Source: Paraglaciecola sp. | GTDB taxonomy: Bacteria > Pseudomonadota > Gammaproteobacteria > Enterobacterales > Alteromonadaceae | Direction of reading: 5' to 3' | DNA length: 64,000 bases | NCBI GenBank assembly: GCA_009993955.1 | Contig: JAACSL010000001.1 | Location: forward strand, 248,001-312,000 | Part shown: one piece after another, positions 28,282 through 39,023 of the stretch | Layout of the letters: each line of letters starts with the position of its first letter | Numbering within the stretch: position 1 is the stretch's first letter | The notes under the pieces: model-generated | Database searches by the model: none | What the model saw: only the letters and a program-made list of their open reading frames with translations | Told to the model about the DNA's origin: nothing | Translations under genes and position numbers: made by a program

Positions 28282-29361
28282 TTAGATTAAACGCAAATGT
28301 ACGGTGACTTCTTCTCGATTGTGGTACAAATGTTTAACCTGCAGTGCATACTGACCGGCGTTCTGAAGTTTGATTTCATCATCAATGATGGCCAAGGATT
28401 CTTGCACCGATTCATAACGCTTTTTCATCGGCAATTTCAAATTAAACATGGCTTCTTTACAGCGTTTAGAGGCCACCCACTGCGCCATTAAACGCGCCAC
28501 TTTTTGCGGCTGCTCAATCATGTCGCACACCAACCAATAGATAGGCTTTTTTGCTTTGAATTTGAAACCGTCTTCTGGACAATACGTAACCAAACCACTG
28601 TCCATCAGGGCTTTATCCATCGCCCCATTGTCAACGGCATATACAAACATACTGCGTTTTACTAATTGATAGGTCCAGCCACCGGGACAGGCACCAAGAT
28701 CCACCGCATGGGTGCTTCCACGCAAACGCTCTGCCTGCTCAGATTTAGGGATGAAGGTCTGAAAAGCCTCATCGAGTTTTAAGGTGGAGCGACTGGGTGC
28801 ATCACTGGGCATTTTTAGGCGTAATATGCCCAAGGGCAAAGGGGAATTGTTGTTGCTGTAGGAATAGCCAACAAAGGCACTGTCCGTCGCGGTAAAAAAT
28901 ACATGTAAAACTGGTTTATTGCTTTGTTCTTTATCCGTCAACTTATGCATTTTTCGTAATTTCTGCCGAAGTGGAACAGAAATTTTCCGACAAAACTTAG
29001 AGAGCTCCCGCCCCTCTGTGGTGTCGGCATATTCCACCCGCACATCACCACACAATGGAAACGCGGCGCAAGCACTAACGATAGGACTTAATCGGTCGTT
29101 TGTATCGAGTTCGTTGAGTACTTCCATTGTTGCAAACATTTGTCGGGCAAAAATCAGTGATGAAAAGATTAACTGTTTGGCTAATTGTTCCCCTTCCCCA
29201 TCCTGATAACACTGGAAAACCACATAACCCGAATCTGGCGTAATCTTGGCAAAACCATATACCCCTAACTGCGCCGCTTTGTCTTGTATTTCAGATGCCA
29301 AGTCTTTTTCAAAACCGCTTCGACAATAAAGCAGTAGGCTATTGACGTTTGTATTTGCCAT
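28282..29361 (-). CDS. rlmM: 23S rRNA (cytidine2498-2'-O)-methyltransferase
   Basis: 359 residues from ATG 29361, preceded by a GGGAAA ribosome site. The track's longer start adds 35 residues that overlap the DUF423 gene and do not look like RlmM. An N-terminal THUMP-like part begins 'LLLYCRSGFEKDLASEI'. The SAM-binding motif is 'AVDLGACPGGWTYQLV' in the C-terminal half, then 'YWLVCDMIEQP' and 'FNLKLPMKKRYESV'. RlmM methylates C2498 of 23S rRNA before assembly. The order gcvA-DUF423-rlmM matches E. coli gcvA-ygdD-rlmM. Confidence 0.95.
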   Translation of the reverse strand: MANTNVNSLLLYCRSGFEKDLASEIQDKAAQLGVYGFAKITPDSGYVVFQCYQDGEGEQLAKQLIFSSLIFARQMFATMEVLNELDTNDRLSPIVSACAAFPLCGDVRVEYADTTEGRELSKFCRKISVPLRQKLRKMHKLTDKEQSNKPVLHVFFTATDSAFVGYSYSNNNSPLPLGILRLKMPSDAPSRSTLKLDEAFQTFIPKSEQAERLRGSTHAVDLGACPGGWTYQLVKRSMFVYAVDNGAMDKALMDSGLVTYCPEDGFKFKAKKPIYWLVCDMIEQPQKVARLMAQWVASKRCKEAMFNLKLPMKKRYESVQESLAIIDDEIKLQNAGQYALQVKHLYHNREEVTVHLRLI

Positions 29362-29380
29362 GTTAAATATTTCCCATTGG

Positions 29381-29755
29381 TTAAGGGTGTGAACGCCAAA
29401 TAGCCATGAACATGCTAATCCAACCCGCAATAAAACACAGACCACCCAGCGGGGTGATGGGACCAAAGACTTTGATCTGCGTTAAACTTAGGCCATATAA
29501 ACTGCCACTAAACAACAGAATCCCGGCAAAAAACAATAGCGCACTCCATAACAACAAACTGTGAGCCTGCTGACGATAGAGTATGACCACCAGGATCACT
29601 GCCAAACTGTGCATAAACTGATAATGCACCCCGGTTTGAAAGCTGGCGAGTAACGTTTCGCTCAAGCGACTTTTAAAGCCATGTGCGGCAAACGCTCCCA
29701 ACACCACTGCCAACATGGCACTGAGTGCGGCACTCATCAATAAAAAACGTGGCAT
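29381..29755 (-). CDS. DUF423 membrane protein (YgdD-like)
   Basis: 124 residues with four hydrophobic segments. 'VLGAFAAHGFKSRLSETLLASFQTGVHYQFMHSLAV' is the conserved DUF423 opening, and 'ITPLGGLCFIAGW' lies near the end. Function is unknown. It sits 40 bases after gcvA and 19 before rlmM on the same strand, as in E. coli. Confidence 0.92.
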   Translation of the reverse strand: MPRFLLMSAALSAMLAVVLGAFAAHGFKSRLSETLLASFQTGVHYQFMHSLAVILVVILYRQQAHSLLLWSALLFFAGILLFSGSLYGLSLTQIKVFGPITPLGGLCFIAGWISMFMAIWRSHP

Positions 29756-29795
29756 TTGTGTTGTCTCCTCGCTTATTTTCCAGTGAATTTACCGA

Positions 29796-30701
29796 TTAAA
29801 ATGCTTCATTCTGCTGGTCAGCTTGCACTTGTGCAATTAACCACTGTCTAAAAGCGGCAATTTTGCCCAGTTCAGCCTGCCCCGGATGACAAACAAAATA
29901 ATATGCGTTATTGGTGATTTGCTTTTCTGCAAAGGGACAAACCAAACGCCCTGATTCAATTTCCGGCCGCGCCAATACACTGTGCCCCAAAGCAATGCCT
30001 TGACCAAGTGCCGCTGCCTGTAATACCAACATTGAATGACTAAAAATCGGGCCGTGATTGACATTCACCCCCGCAATGTTGAATTGTTTGATCCAAGCCT
30101 TCCACGCCTCGCGTGACGAATCATGCAAGAGCACATGATAACGCAAATCCTCCAACTGATTGAGGGGCCGACCGCTTTGAAATAATAAGGGTGAACAGAC
30201 TGGTGTTAAATACTCGGTGTGTAGCTTGTCTGCCACTAAGCCCGACCATTTGCCACGCCCATAATAAATGGCAACATCGACGTCGTCGTCAAGAAAGCCC
30301 TCATCGTAGTCGACTGCCTTAATGCGCACATCAATATCGGGGTTTTCTTGGCTAAAACGGTTAATGCGCGGCACCAACCATTGAATGGCAAAACTGGGCG
30401 GCAAAGCCACCGTAATAGCCCCCTTTGCTCCCTTTGCTAACAGCTTTTCAGTGGCATCTTGCAAGGCGCGGAAAATGTCTTTTAAGTCTAGATAATAGCG
30501 CTGCCCTTCTTCGGTCAACAACAATGAGCGATTTTTACGCATGAACAGTTTCATGGATAAAAAATCTTCCAGTGTTTTCACTTGGTGACTCACCGCGGCT
30601 TGGGTCACAAACAATTCGTCTGCTGCGCGGGTGAAGCTTAAATGCCGCGCGGCAGCCTCAAAGGTTTTCAGTGAGTTAAGAGGGGGTAATCGTCGATTCA
30701 C
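29796..30701 (-). CDS. gcvA: Glycine cleavage system transcriptional activator GcvA
   Basis: 301 residues, a LysR-type regulator. The winged helix is at the start ('LNSLKTFEAAARHLSFTRAADELFVTQAAVSHQVKTLE'), followed by the periplasmic-binding-like effector domain from about residue 90. The N-terminus 'RRLPPLNSLKTFEAAARHLSFT' and the neighbours ygdD and rlmM identify it as GcvA, which controls gcvTHP in response to glycine and purines. A CTAAT-containing palindrome lies 40 bases upstream of its start, fitting autoregulation. The gcv operon itself is not in the window. Confidence 0.93.
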   Translation of the reverse strand: MNRRLPPLNSLKTFEAAARHLSFTRAADELFVTQAAVSHQVKTLEDFLSMKLFMRKNRSLLLTEEGQRYYLDLKDIFRALQDATEKLLAKGAKGAITVALPPSFAIQWLVPRINRFSQENPDIDVRIKAVDYDEGFLDDDVDVAIYYGRGKWSGLVADKLHTEYLTPVCSPLLFQSGRPLNQLEDLRYHVLLHDSSREAWKAWIKQFNIAGVNVNHGPIFSHSMLVLQAAALGQGIALGHSVLARPEIESGRLVCPFAEKQITNNAYYFVCHPGQAELGKIAAFRQWLIAQVQADQQNEAF

Positions 30702-30740
30702 TAGGGTTTATCAAGCTATCTATTTGCCCCAGTTTATATC

Positions 30741-30772
30741 ATTAGTTTTTCTAATGCATTAATTTAATTAAT
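30741..30772. promoter_or_regulatory. Candidate GcvA operator in the gcvA promoter region
   Basis: ATTAG-TTTTT-CTAAT (30741-30755) is a perfect inverted repeat matching the LysR T-N11-A pattern and containing the CTAAT core reported for GcvA sites. A second perfect palindrome, ATTAATTTAATTAAT, follows at 30758-30772. Binding is inferred. Confidence 0.5.
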
Positions 30773-30926
30773 GTCATTTTATTGTTGCCTTAAACCTGCT
30801 TATTATTTCGCCATGAAAATTTTTAATTGTTGTAAAACAATAAGTAACAAAGTGACTTCACTTAGATACCCATCACTTTCAAACATTAAGTATATTTATC
30901 ACAATACAGTAACAAAGGTTAATAAA

Positions 30927-31244
30927 ATGCAAACAAATACGCGGTACAGTTCATGGCTTAAACTAACAACTCTCAGTGCTTATTTATGCACTTCCTTGGC
31001 ATTTGCGACAAACCACGATGAATTGCACACAGCCCTCACCATTCATCCCGAATCGTCACAAATTATCCTTGAGATCCAAACCAGTTTGGCGAACATGCTA
31101 GCTGAAATCACCCTTCCAGAGGTAAAACACCAGGTTGAAAAATTACTGGCACAGGGCTTAATTGAGCACCATGCCAATGAACTTGTTGAATCATCAACCG
31201 CTGAATTGCCTGAATATAAATTCAAAGTTGTGATTGCCGACTAA
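30927..31244 (+). CDS. Small secreted protein of unknown function
   Basis: 105 residues from ATG 30927, which has an AAAGG ribosome site; the track's start at 30771 adds 52 residues without coding character. The N-terminus is a signal peptide ('WLKLTTLSAYLCTSLAFA' with a likely AFA cleavage). The mature part of about 80 residues is acidic and helical: 'ESSQIILEIQTSLANMLAEITLPEVKHQVEKLLAQGLIEHHANELVE'. I do not recognise a family. It is transcribed divergently from gcvA and converges on kdsA. Confidence 0.6.
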   Translation: MQTNTRYSSWLKLTTLSAYLCTSLAFATNHDELHTALTIHPESSQIILEIQTSLANMLAEITLPEVKHQVEKLLAQGLIEHHANELVESSTAELPEYKFKVVIAD

Positions 31245-31310
31245 GGTGTAGCCGAGGCTGCTATTTACAACTTGCTAACGTCTAGCCAGGTTTGGAACAG
31301 GCTTGACTAC

Positions 31311-32171
<861 letters not shown>

Positions 32172-32441
32172 TTATGACTGGTTGAACGACATTAAGACCA
32201 AGCATATCAAGCTGTTAGGAGCTTGGATATGGAAAATAAACACAGTCAGCGCCCTTGAGCAGAATAAATTAATCGATAAAAGCCGTGTTTAATGCGCTAA
32301 GAAGTAGCGCCAATCTCAAATAAGCCGTAAAATGCGCGGTTCATTTTTTGCTGCTTTTAAACGTCATCACGACAAAACCAGTAAAGCCACACCCGCGTAT
32401 TGTTGGGTGTCGATTAATATGCAAGGTATTCAAGACAGATT

Positions 32442-33872
32442 ATGAGTAAAAAGCTTTTTATCAAGACCTGGGGTTGCCAGATGAACGAATACGATTCGGA
32501 CAAAATGGCTGACTTATTAGATTCAACCCATGGCTACGAGTTAGCAGAAACAGCGGAAGAGGCAGACGTCATCTTGCTTAACACCTGTTCAATTCGTGAA
32601 AAAGCACAAGAAAAGGTGTTCCATCAATTGGGGCGCTGGAAAAATCTGAAAAAAACCAAACCAGAACTCATCATTGGTGTAGGCGGCTGTGTTGCCTCTC
32701 AGGAAGGTGAAACCATTCGCCAGCGCGCGCCCTTTGTAGACATGGTTTTTGGCCCACAAACCTTGCATCGACTGCCAGAAATGATTAACCAAATTAAAGG
32801 TGGTAGCAGCTCAGTAGTGGACGTCAGTTTCCCTGAAATCGAAAAGTTTGACCGCCTACCCGAGCCTCGCGCTGATGGCCCAACCGCTTTTGTTTCTATC
32901 ATGGAAGGCTGTTCCAAATATTGCACCTTTTGTGTTGTTCCTTATACCCGTGGTGAAGAAGTCAGCCGACCGGTTGACGACGTATTGTTAGAAATTGCGC
33001 AACTTGCCGCCCAAGGCGTGCGTGAAGTCAACATGCTGGGGCAAAATGTGAATGCCTTTCGTGGTCAGCATCACGATGGCAGTATTTGTACTTTTGCTGA
33101 ATTGTTAGAACTGGTCGCCTCGATAAATGGTATTGATCGGATTCGCTATACCACATCGCATCCAGTTGAATTTACTGACGATATCATCGAAGCCTATGCG
33201 CAGATCCCTGAACTTGTCGACCATTTACATCTGCCAGTGCAAAGCGGCTCTGATCGCATCTTGAATATGATGAAACGTGGCCATACGGCCATTGAATACA
33301 AATCTAAAATCCGTAAGTTACGCAAAATTCGCCCCAATTTAAGCATGTCGTCTGATTTCATTATCGGTTTCCCAGGGGAAACAGACGAGGACTTTACTGC
33401 TACCATGGACTTAATTCAGGCCATGGATTTTGACCTGAGTTTCAGTTTTATTTACAGTGCGCGCCCCGGTACACCAGCGGCTGACCTGCCTGATGACGTG
33501 AGCGAAGACACCAAAAAGCAAAGACTGCAATTGCTGCAACAGCGAATCAATCAGCAAGCATTACGAATTGCCCGCTCTATGCTCGGTACAGAGCAACGCA
33601 TCTTGGTTGAAGGACCGTCGAAAAAGAATCCGATGGAACTCACTGGCCGTACGGAAAACAACCGGGTGGTCAATTTTGAAGGGCAACCGCACATGATTGG
33701 TCAATTTGTTGATGTCAAAATAGTGAGTGTATTTGCCAATTCATTACGGGGTGAGGTGATCCGGACTGAAGCAGACATGGCCCTGCGCGAGCGCATCGCC
33801 CCTGCGGCTATCTTGGCGCAAAAACAGTCGAAAGTAGATGAACTTGGCGTTACTCAGTTTGTCCCCAATTAA
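32442..33872 (+). CDS. miaB: tRNA-2-methylthio-N6-dimethylallyladenosine synthase
   Basis: 476 residues. MiaB is a radical-SAM methylthiotransferase that converts i6A37 to ms2i6A37 in tRNAs reading U-starting codons. The N-terminal UPF0004 domain carries three cluster cysteines ('[13 protein letters not shown]', '[10 protein letters not shown]', '[10 protein letters not shown]'). The radical-SAM triad is '[15 protein letters not shown]' near residue 155. A TRAM domain closes the protein ('[15 protein letters not shown]'). It leads the conserved miaB-ybeZ-ybeY-corC-lnt operon. Confidence 0.97.
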   Translation: MSKKLFIKTWGCQMNEYDSDKMADLLDSTHGYELAETAEEADVILLNTCSIREKAQEKVFHQLGRWKNLKKTKPELIIGVGGCVASQEGETIRQRAPFVDMVFGPQTLHRLPEMINQIKGGSSSVVDVSFPEIEKFDRLPEPRADGPTAFVSIMEGCSKYCTFCVVPYTRGEEVSRPVDDVLLEIAQLAAQGVREVNMLGQNVNAFRGQHHDGSICTFAELLELVASINGIDRIRYTTSHPVEFTDDIIEAYAQIPELVDHLHLPVQSGSDRILNMMKRGHTAIEYKSKIRKLRKIRPNLSMSSDFIIGFPGETDEDFTATMDLIQAMDFDLSFSFIYSARPGTPAADLPDDVSEDTKKQRLQLLQQRINQQALRIARSMLGTEQRILVEGPSKKNPMELTGRTENNRVVNFEGQPHMIGQFVDVKIVSVFANSLRGEVIRTEADMALRERIAPAAILAQKQSKVDELGVTQFVPN

Positions 33873-33923
33873 GTGTCTACTGCAACCAGCGCCAGTATTG
33901 ACTAACGCAAAGAGAGCCAACGA

Positions 33924-34970
33924 TTGACCAAATTAGCCAGTAAACAGATTTTCCTTGAGCCCGCCGACAACAAACGTTTAGCCAGTTTGTGCGGGCCTTA
34001 CGATGACAACATCAAACATCTAGAACGGCGTTTAGGTATCGAAATATCTTACCGTAATAACGAATTCAAAATTCTTGGACCGGGCCCACAAACTGCGGTC
34101 GCCGTCGATATATTAAAAGATCTCTACGTTGAAACTCAGGCCATACGTGGCGTTGTCCCGGATATCGAAGCAAGCATGGTGCACCTAGCCATTGTTGAAT
34201 CGAATGCCCTGGAAATCGTCGAAAATCATCAAGGCCATCAATTTGGCAAAGAAATGCTGATCAAAACCAAACGTGGTGTGATCAAACCCCGCAATGAAAA
34301 TCAAAGCCAATACGTTGCCAATATTGTTAATCACGATATCGCTTTTGGTGTTGGGCCTGCGGGTACGGGTAAAACCTATTTAGCCGTTGCTTGTGCAGTG
34401 GATGCCTTAGAACGTCAAGAGATTAGGCGTATCTTGTTAACTCGCCCTGCCGTAGAAGCCGGGGAAAAATTGGGTTTTTTGCCCGGTGATTTAAGCCAAA
34501 AAGTGGATCCCTATCTGCGACCACTGTATGACGCCTTATTTGAAATGCTCGGCTTCGAGAAAGTAGAAAAATTGCTTGAACGCAACGTCATCGAAGTGGC
34601 GCCGCTTGCCTACATGCGAGGTCGTACCCTGAATGATGCTTTCATCATTCTGGATGAAAGCCAAAACACCACGGTAGAACAGATGAAAATGTTCTTGACA
34701 CGGATTGGTTTTAATTCAAAAGCCGTAATCACCGGCGACATTACGCAAGTTGATTTACCTCGCGGTGTGCGCTCTGGTTTGCGCCATGCCATTGAAGTGC
34801 TTAAAGATGTAAACGATATTGCGTTTAATTTTTTCAGTGCCAACGATGTGGTCAGGCACCCAGTAGTGGCGCGCATTGTGATGGCATATGAAGAGCATGA
34901 GCGGCAAAAAGAGCTAGAAAAACTGCAAAAACAAGCCGAAGCCCAAGACGCGGCTAAGAGTCAAAATTAA
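33924..34970 (+). CDS. ybeZ: PhoH family ATPase YbeZ
   Basis: 348 residues starting at TTG 33924 with an AGAGAG ribosome site. An N-terminal KH-like part is followed by the PhoH ATPase: Walker A 'GPAGTGKTYLA' near residue 148 and Walker B 'AFIILDESQN' near residue 240. YbeZ works with the endonuclease YbeY, encoded immediately downstream with a TAATG one-base overlap, in rRNA processing and ribosome quality control. It has an acidic/lysine-rich C-terminal tail. Confidence 0.95.
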   Translation: MTKLASKQIFLEPADNKRLASLCGPYDDNIKHLERRLGIEISYRNNEFKILGPGPQTAVAVDILKDLYVETQAIRGVVPDIEASMVHLAIVESNALEIVENHQGHQFGKEMLIKTKRGVIKPRNENQSQYVANIVNHDIAFGVGPAGTGKTYLAVACAVDALERQEIRRILLTRPAVEAGEKLGFLPGDLSQKVDPYLRPLYDALFEMLGFEKVEKLLERNVIEVAPLAYMRGRTLNDAFIILDESQNTTVEQMKMFLTRIGFNSKAVITGDITQVDLPRGVRSGLRHAIEVLKDVNDIAFNFFSANDVVRHPVVARIVMAYEEHERQKELEKLQKQAEAQDAAKSQN

Positions 34971-35446
34971 TGCCCGCTATACTTGATCTGCAAATCGCCA
35001 GCGATGCAACAAACTTACCCGACGAACGTGCCTTAATGCTGTGGTTAAACACAGTTCTCTCTGCATTATCTATAGAGTCAATAGAGATCACGGTGCGAAT
35101 TGTTGATGAACAAGAAAGTCAGCAATTAAATAGTCAGTATCGCGGTAAAAACAGCAGCACCAACGTTTTATCTTTTGTCTTTGAACAACCTGATTTTGCC
35201 ACTGACGAAAACAATACATGGGGAAATTACGCCGGCGATCTTATTATCTGTGCCCCCGTTGTTGCACGTGAAGCGCATGAGCAAGGGAAGCAATTATTGC
35301 ATCATTGGGCCCATATGCTTGTGCATGGCACCTTGCATTTGTTGGGTTATGACCATATTGACGATGATGAAGTAGAAGAAATGGAAACCTTAGAGCGGCA
35401 AATTTTACTACAATTAGCCATTGACGACCCCTATGAAAATCATTAA
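34970..35446 (+). CDS. ybeY: Endoribonuclease YbeY
   Basis: 158 residues. The zinc site is the H-x3-H-x5-H motif in 'HMLVHGTLHLLGYDHIDDDE' near residue 118. The substrate-binding part has 'QYRGKNSSTNVLSFVFEQPD'. YbeY is a single-strand RNase needed for 16S rRNA 3' maturation and for late ribosome quality control. It overlaps ybeZ by one base, so their translation is probably coupled. Confidence 0.96.
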   Translation: MPAILDLQIASDATNLPDERALMLWLNTVLSALSIESIEITVRIVDEQESQQLNSQYRGKNSSTNVLSFVFEQPDFATDENNTWGNYAGDLIICAPVVAREAHEQGKQLLHHWAHMLVHGTLHLLGYDHIDDDEVEEMETLERQILLQLAIDDPYENH

Positions 35447-35509
35447 AGATAGCCTCTGCCCAAAAGCAACGGTTATTGACCTACTTGGAACCTACCTAAA
35501 ATAGCGATC

Positions 35510-36370
35510 ATGAGCGAAGACAACCCCCACTCTAGTAGCGGCTCTACGAATAAAGGCTGGCTTGACAAAATAGTGCAGTCCTTTACCGCAGAGCCGAAAA
35601 GCAAAGAAGACCTCGTCACTGTTATTCAAGAAGCTGAATCACGTGGCATCATTAATCCAGAAACCCGTGAAATGATGGAAGGGGTACTGGAAGTCAGTGA
35701 TCTGCGAGTCAGGGACATCATGATCCCTCGCGCGCAAATGATGACCATTGATATCGACGAAACAGTCGAAGAATTCATCCCTGCCATACTCGAATCAGCC
35801 CATTCACGCTTTCCTGTGATCAGTGAAGACAAGGATCATATCGAAGGGATTTTGCTGGCTAAGGATTTGCTTGAGTACGCGTTTGTACCGGGCAAAAAAG
35901 TCACCATCAAAGACATCCTGCGTCCTGCGGTCATCGTACCTGAGAGTAAACGTGTTGACGTATTGCTCAAGGAATTCCGCCAGAAACGTTATCACATGGC
36001 CATTGTGGTAGACGAATACGGCGGTGTTTCAGGCCTAGTGACCATCGAAGACATATTAGAACTCATTGTTGGCGAAATTGAAGATGAACATGACGATGAT
36101 GAAAAAGAAAGTGACGATATCAAACCCCTGAATAAACACACTTATTCAGTAAAAGCGCTTACCCCAGTGGACGAATTTAATAAGTTTTTTGGCACTAAGT
36201 TTGATGAAGAAGAAGCCGACACCATTGGTGGTATTGTGCTACGTGCGTTTGGTCACATGCCCGAGCGTGAAGAGGAAGTGACCTTGGACAATTTGTTGTT
36301 TAAGGTAAGTAGCTCTGACAAACGGCGTCTCATTCAACTCAAAGTAACCCGCCCCGACCAAGAAGACTAA
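35510..36370 (+). CDS. corC: CorC/HlyC family transporter-associated protein YbeX
   Basis: 286 residues. Two CBS domains ('[22 protein letters not shown]' about 65-120 and '[49 protein letters not shown]' about 130-190) are followed by a CorC_HlyC C-terminal domain ('[21 protein letters not shown]'). There are no transmembrane segments. In E. coli this protein (YbeX/CorC) is tied to magnesium/cobalt efflux and to ribosome metabolism. It sits 63 bases after ybeY and 6 before lnt in the same operon. Confidence 0.95.
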   Translation: MSEDNPHSSSGSTNKGWLDKIVQSFTAEPKSKEDLVTVIQEAESRGIINPETREMMEGVLEVSDLRVRDIMIPRAQMMTIDIDETVEEFIPAILESAHSRFPVISEDKDHIEGILLAKDLLEYAFVPGKKVTIKDILRPAVIVPESKRVDVLLKEFRQKRYHMAIVVDEYGGVSGLVTIEDILELIVGEIEDEHDDDEKESDDIKPLNKHTYSVKALTPVDEFNKFFGTKFDEEEADTIGGIVLRAFGHMPEREEEVTLDNLLFKVSSSDKRRLIQLKVTRPDQED

Positions 36371-36376
36371 TCACCT

Positions 36377-37912
36377 TTGTTGAGATCTGTCAGCAACATG
36401 GCTGGTGCCCTCCTACTCGGAGGGCTACTTACCTTGGCTTATGCCCCCTTTGATCATTGGTGGCTTACGTGGCTGTGCCTCATCAGCTTCATCCTGTTAC
36501 TCGCCAAAAGCCCTGTACAGCAGGCTTTCAAACTAAGTTTTGCGTTTGGCTTGGGCTGGTTTGGCGCGGGCATCAGCTGGGTGCATGTCAGTATTGCTGA
36601 TTATGGCGGATTGCCCCTTATCGGCTCGATTGGCTTGATGTTGGTATTGTGTGCCTATTTAGCGCTTTATCCTGCTTGCGTCTTTTATACCCTCAAAAAG
36701 TACTTTGACATCAAATTGTGGCCATTAGCCCTGCCCTTGCTGTGGCTGATGGCTGAAGCATTACGTGGCTGGTTATTAACAGGCTTCCCGTGGTTATCTT
36801 TGGGTTATAGCCAGTTGTTAAGTCCATTGTCTGGTTGGTTTGCGGTAATAGGTGAATTTGGGGTAAGTGCCCTGCTCATTCTAGGCTGCGCTGCACTGGC
36901 CTGCTCATTGCTGCATCGCCAATGGCTGAGCGGTGTGCTAGTCGTAACTGTGTTGGGCCTAAGTGGTGTGGTATTAAACCAAATAAACTGGGTTAAACCG
37001 ACTCAACAACAAGTCAATGTTGCCATGGTACAAGGCAACATTCAGCAAGCATTACGCTGGGTGCCAGAACAAGATTTACCCACCATGCAAACCTATCAAA
37101 CATTAACCGCAGCGCATTGGGGAGCCGACATTTTTATTTGGCCAGAAGCAGCCATACCTAAATTAGAGCCTTTAGCCTTAGATTACCTGGCTGATCTTGA
37201 TCAACAAATGGTTCAACACCAAGCTGGTTTGATTACTGGCATCGTCAATTACAATTTTGAAAATCAACAAGCCTTCAATAATTTACTGGCCCTTGGCTTA
37301 AAAGGACACACACAACTTAAGAGCGACAACAGCACTGCGCAGCAGGGGCAATATCATTATTTCCATGCCAATCGCTATGCCAAACATCACCTACTACCCA
37401 TTGGTGAATTCATTCCGTTTGAAGATTGGATCCGTGGTTTAGCGCCGATCTTTGATTTGCCGATGTCATCGTTTTCCCGGGGTGATTATCAACAAGCAAA
37501 TCTCCAAGTAAAAGGCTGGTATTTTGCACCGGCCATTTGTTTTGAAATTGCCTTTCCTGCACAAATTGCCGCCAACCTGCAGCCACACACTAACTTCATC
37601 ATCACGGTTAGCAATGACGCGTGGTTTGGTCATTCCCATGGCCCTGCACAACACTTGCAAATTGCCCAAACCCGTGCCAAAGAATTTGGATTACCGGTGT
37701 TGCGGGCCACCAATAATGGCATCACCGCGTTTATTGATCATTTAGGGAATATTCAATCACGTCTTCCTCAGTTTGAGGCCGCTGTATTGCAAGACAACAT
37801 AGCGATTGTTGGAGGTTACACACCTTATCGACAGTTTGCGGATTGGCCCATGTGGTTGTTAACACTCATCAGCTTTGGTGTGGCTAGCAGATTACGTAAC
37901 AAGCACATCTAA
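36377..37912 (+). CDS. lnt: Apolipoprotein N-acyltransferase
   Basis: 511 residues. Several membrane helices cover the first 200 residues, followed by a periplasmic nitrilase-like domain with the catalytic triad: Glu in 'WPEAAIPKLEP', Lys in the 'FHANRYAKHHLLPIGEFIPF' region, and Cys in 'APAICFEIAFP'. Lnt adds the third acyl chain to outer-membrane lipoproteins. The start is TTG 36377 (or the adjoining TTG); ATG 36398 would shorten it by seven residues. It is the last gene of the miaB operon. Confidence 0.95.
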   Translation: MLRSVSNMAGALLLGGLLTLAYAPFDHWWLTWLCLISFILLLAKSPVQQAFKLSFAFGLGWFGAGISWVHVSIADYGGLPLIGSIGLMLVLCAYLALYPACVFYTLKKYFDIKLWPLALPLLWLMAEALRGWLLTGFPWLSLGYSQLLSPLSGWFAVIGEFGVSALLILGCAALACSLLHRQWLSGVLVVTVLGLSGVVLNQINWVKPTQQQVNVAMVQGNIQQALRWVPEQDLPTMQTYQTLTAAHWGADIFIWPEAAIPKLEPLALDYLADLDQQMVQHQAGLITGIVNYNFENQQAFNNLLALGLKGHTQLKSDNSTAQQGQYHYFHANRYAKHHLLPIGEFIPFEDWIRGLAPIFDLPMSSFSRGDYQQANLQVKGWYFAPAICFEIAFPAQIAANLQPHTNFIITVSNDAWFGHSHGPAQHLQIAQTRAKEFGLPVLRATNNGITAFIDHLGNIQSRLPQFEAAVLQDNIAIVGGYTPYRQFADWPMWLLTLISFGVASRLRNKHI

Positions 37913-38106
37913 CCCAACCTTGCGTCCCTTTTTCTGAAGCTTAGCTGCCTTTCATCCTGAATCAGGGCCCTACATTTTACTTTGGTCATCCTAAGTCGCC
38001 GCTTCATCATCGTCAGCTAGCCTTGACTCGTGTTGGCTGATTAACTCCGGTTTTATCTCTTAAGCTGCTGAAAAGTGGCGCAAATTAGCCAAACGGAGTC
38101 ACTATT

Positions 38107-39021
38107 ATGGTTAAAATTTCTACACTTAGCCGTGCAGCATCGACAGTGTTCTTATTTCTTCACTTAAGCTTTGATGTCACGGCAACTACTTCCCAAAGGC
38201 TGTCTATTGCGGAAGCATTTCAAAGTGTATTTCAAGGCCAGTTAGACCTCATCGAGCGCAGCCTACACACTCAAAACATTGAGGGCCTCACCAAAGAACA
38301 AGGTCAGCAACTGCAAATACTGCTATTACTCGAACAAGGAGAGCATGAGGCAGCGGCAAAACAATTGGCAGGCTTAGAAAAAGATTACGTGAACGATGCC
38401 TCCATGCAATTTTTCATTGGCAAGAGTTGGCGCAAAGTCGCCAATCAAGGCAGTCTGTGGTCACTGAGTAAAACCATAAAAATCGGACTCAACGCCCTGA
38501 TCCGCGCACATCTTTTGGCACCAGATAATGAACACTATCGGGCTGAAGCAGCGAGTGCTTATACCCAATTAGGCAGTGACAATATGAATATTCAAAGGCA
38601 ACTGGTGGCAGGGTTCACCAATTCTTCCAGCCCCATTTTTATGATTGCGCATATGGATCTCGCGCAAAATAATCGTGACTACAAGGCAATGACCGAACTA
38701 GCCAAACAAGCCCTCGAGTATGCGCCTCAGAGTGTATACGCCATGGAACGTGCTGCTCAAGCGTATTGGACAGCCGACGATCCACACCACGCGGTTGAAT
38801 CTTTTGCATCGGTATGTGCCTTAACACCGCCCAAGGGAATGGCGTATGAATTGTGGCAAAACAGCTGTTATTTGGCTGGCTACATTGCAAACAAAGAAAA
38901 TCAAAACTATGCCTCAGGTATCAAGGCACTCAAGACCTTAGTCAGCCTCATTATGGTTGATAACCACTTTAAGGTGGAAATCAACGAGTTACTTCGATCT
39001 CTACTGAATAAAAGTGAATAG
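38107..39021 (+). CDS. Secreted TPR-like protein of unknown function
   Basis: 304 residues, with a good GGAG ribosome site before ATG 38107. The N-terminus looks like a signal peptide ('ASTVFLFLHLSFDVTATTS'). The remainder is helical with tetratricopeptide-like spacing ('EQGQQLQILLLLEQGEHEAAAKQLAGLEKDY', 'ALIRAHLLAPDNEHYRAEAASAY', 'ALEYAPQSVYAMERAAQAYW'). Such proteins usually scaffold other proteins in the periplasm. I do not recognise a named family. It is 194 bases after lnt, with its own likely promoter, and ends against the convergent EamA transporter gene. Confidence 0.65.
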   Translation: MVKISTLSRAASTVFLFLHLSFDVTATTSQRLSIAEAFQSVFQGQLDLIERSLHTQNIEGLTKEQGQQLQILLLLEQGEHEAAAKQLAGLEKDYVNDASMQFFIGKSWRKVANQGSLWSLSKTIKIGLNALIRAHLLAPDNEHYRAEAASAYTQLGSDNMNIQRQLVAGFTNSSSPIFMIAHMDLAQNNRDYKAMTELAKQALEYAPQSVYAMERAAQAYWTADDPHHAVESFASVCALTPPKGMAYELWQNSCYLAGYIANKENQNYASGIKALKTLVSLIMVDNHFKVEINELLRSLLNKSE

Positions 39022-39023
39022 CC

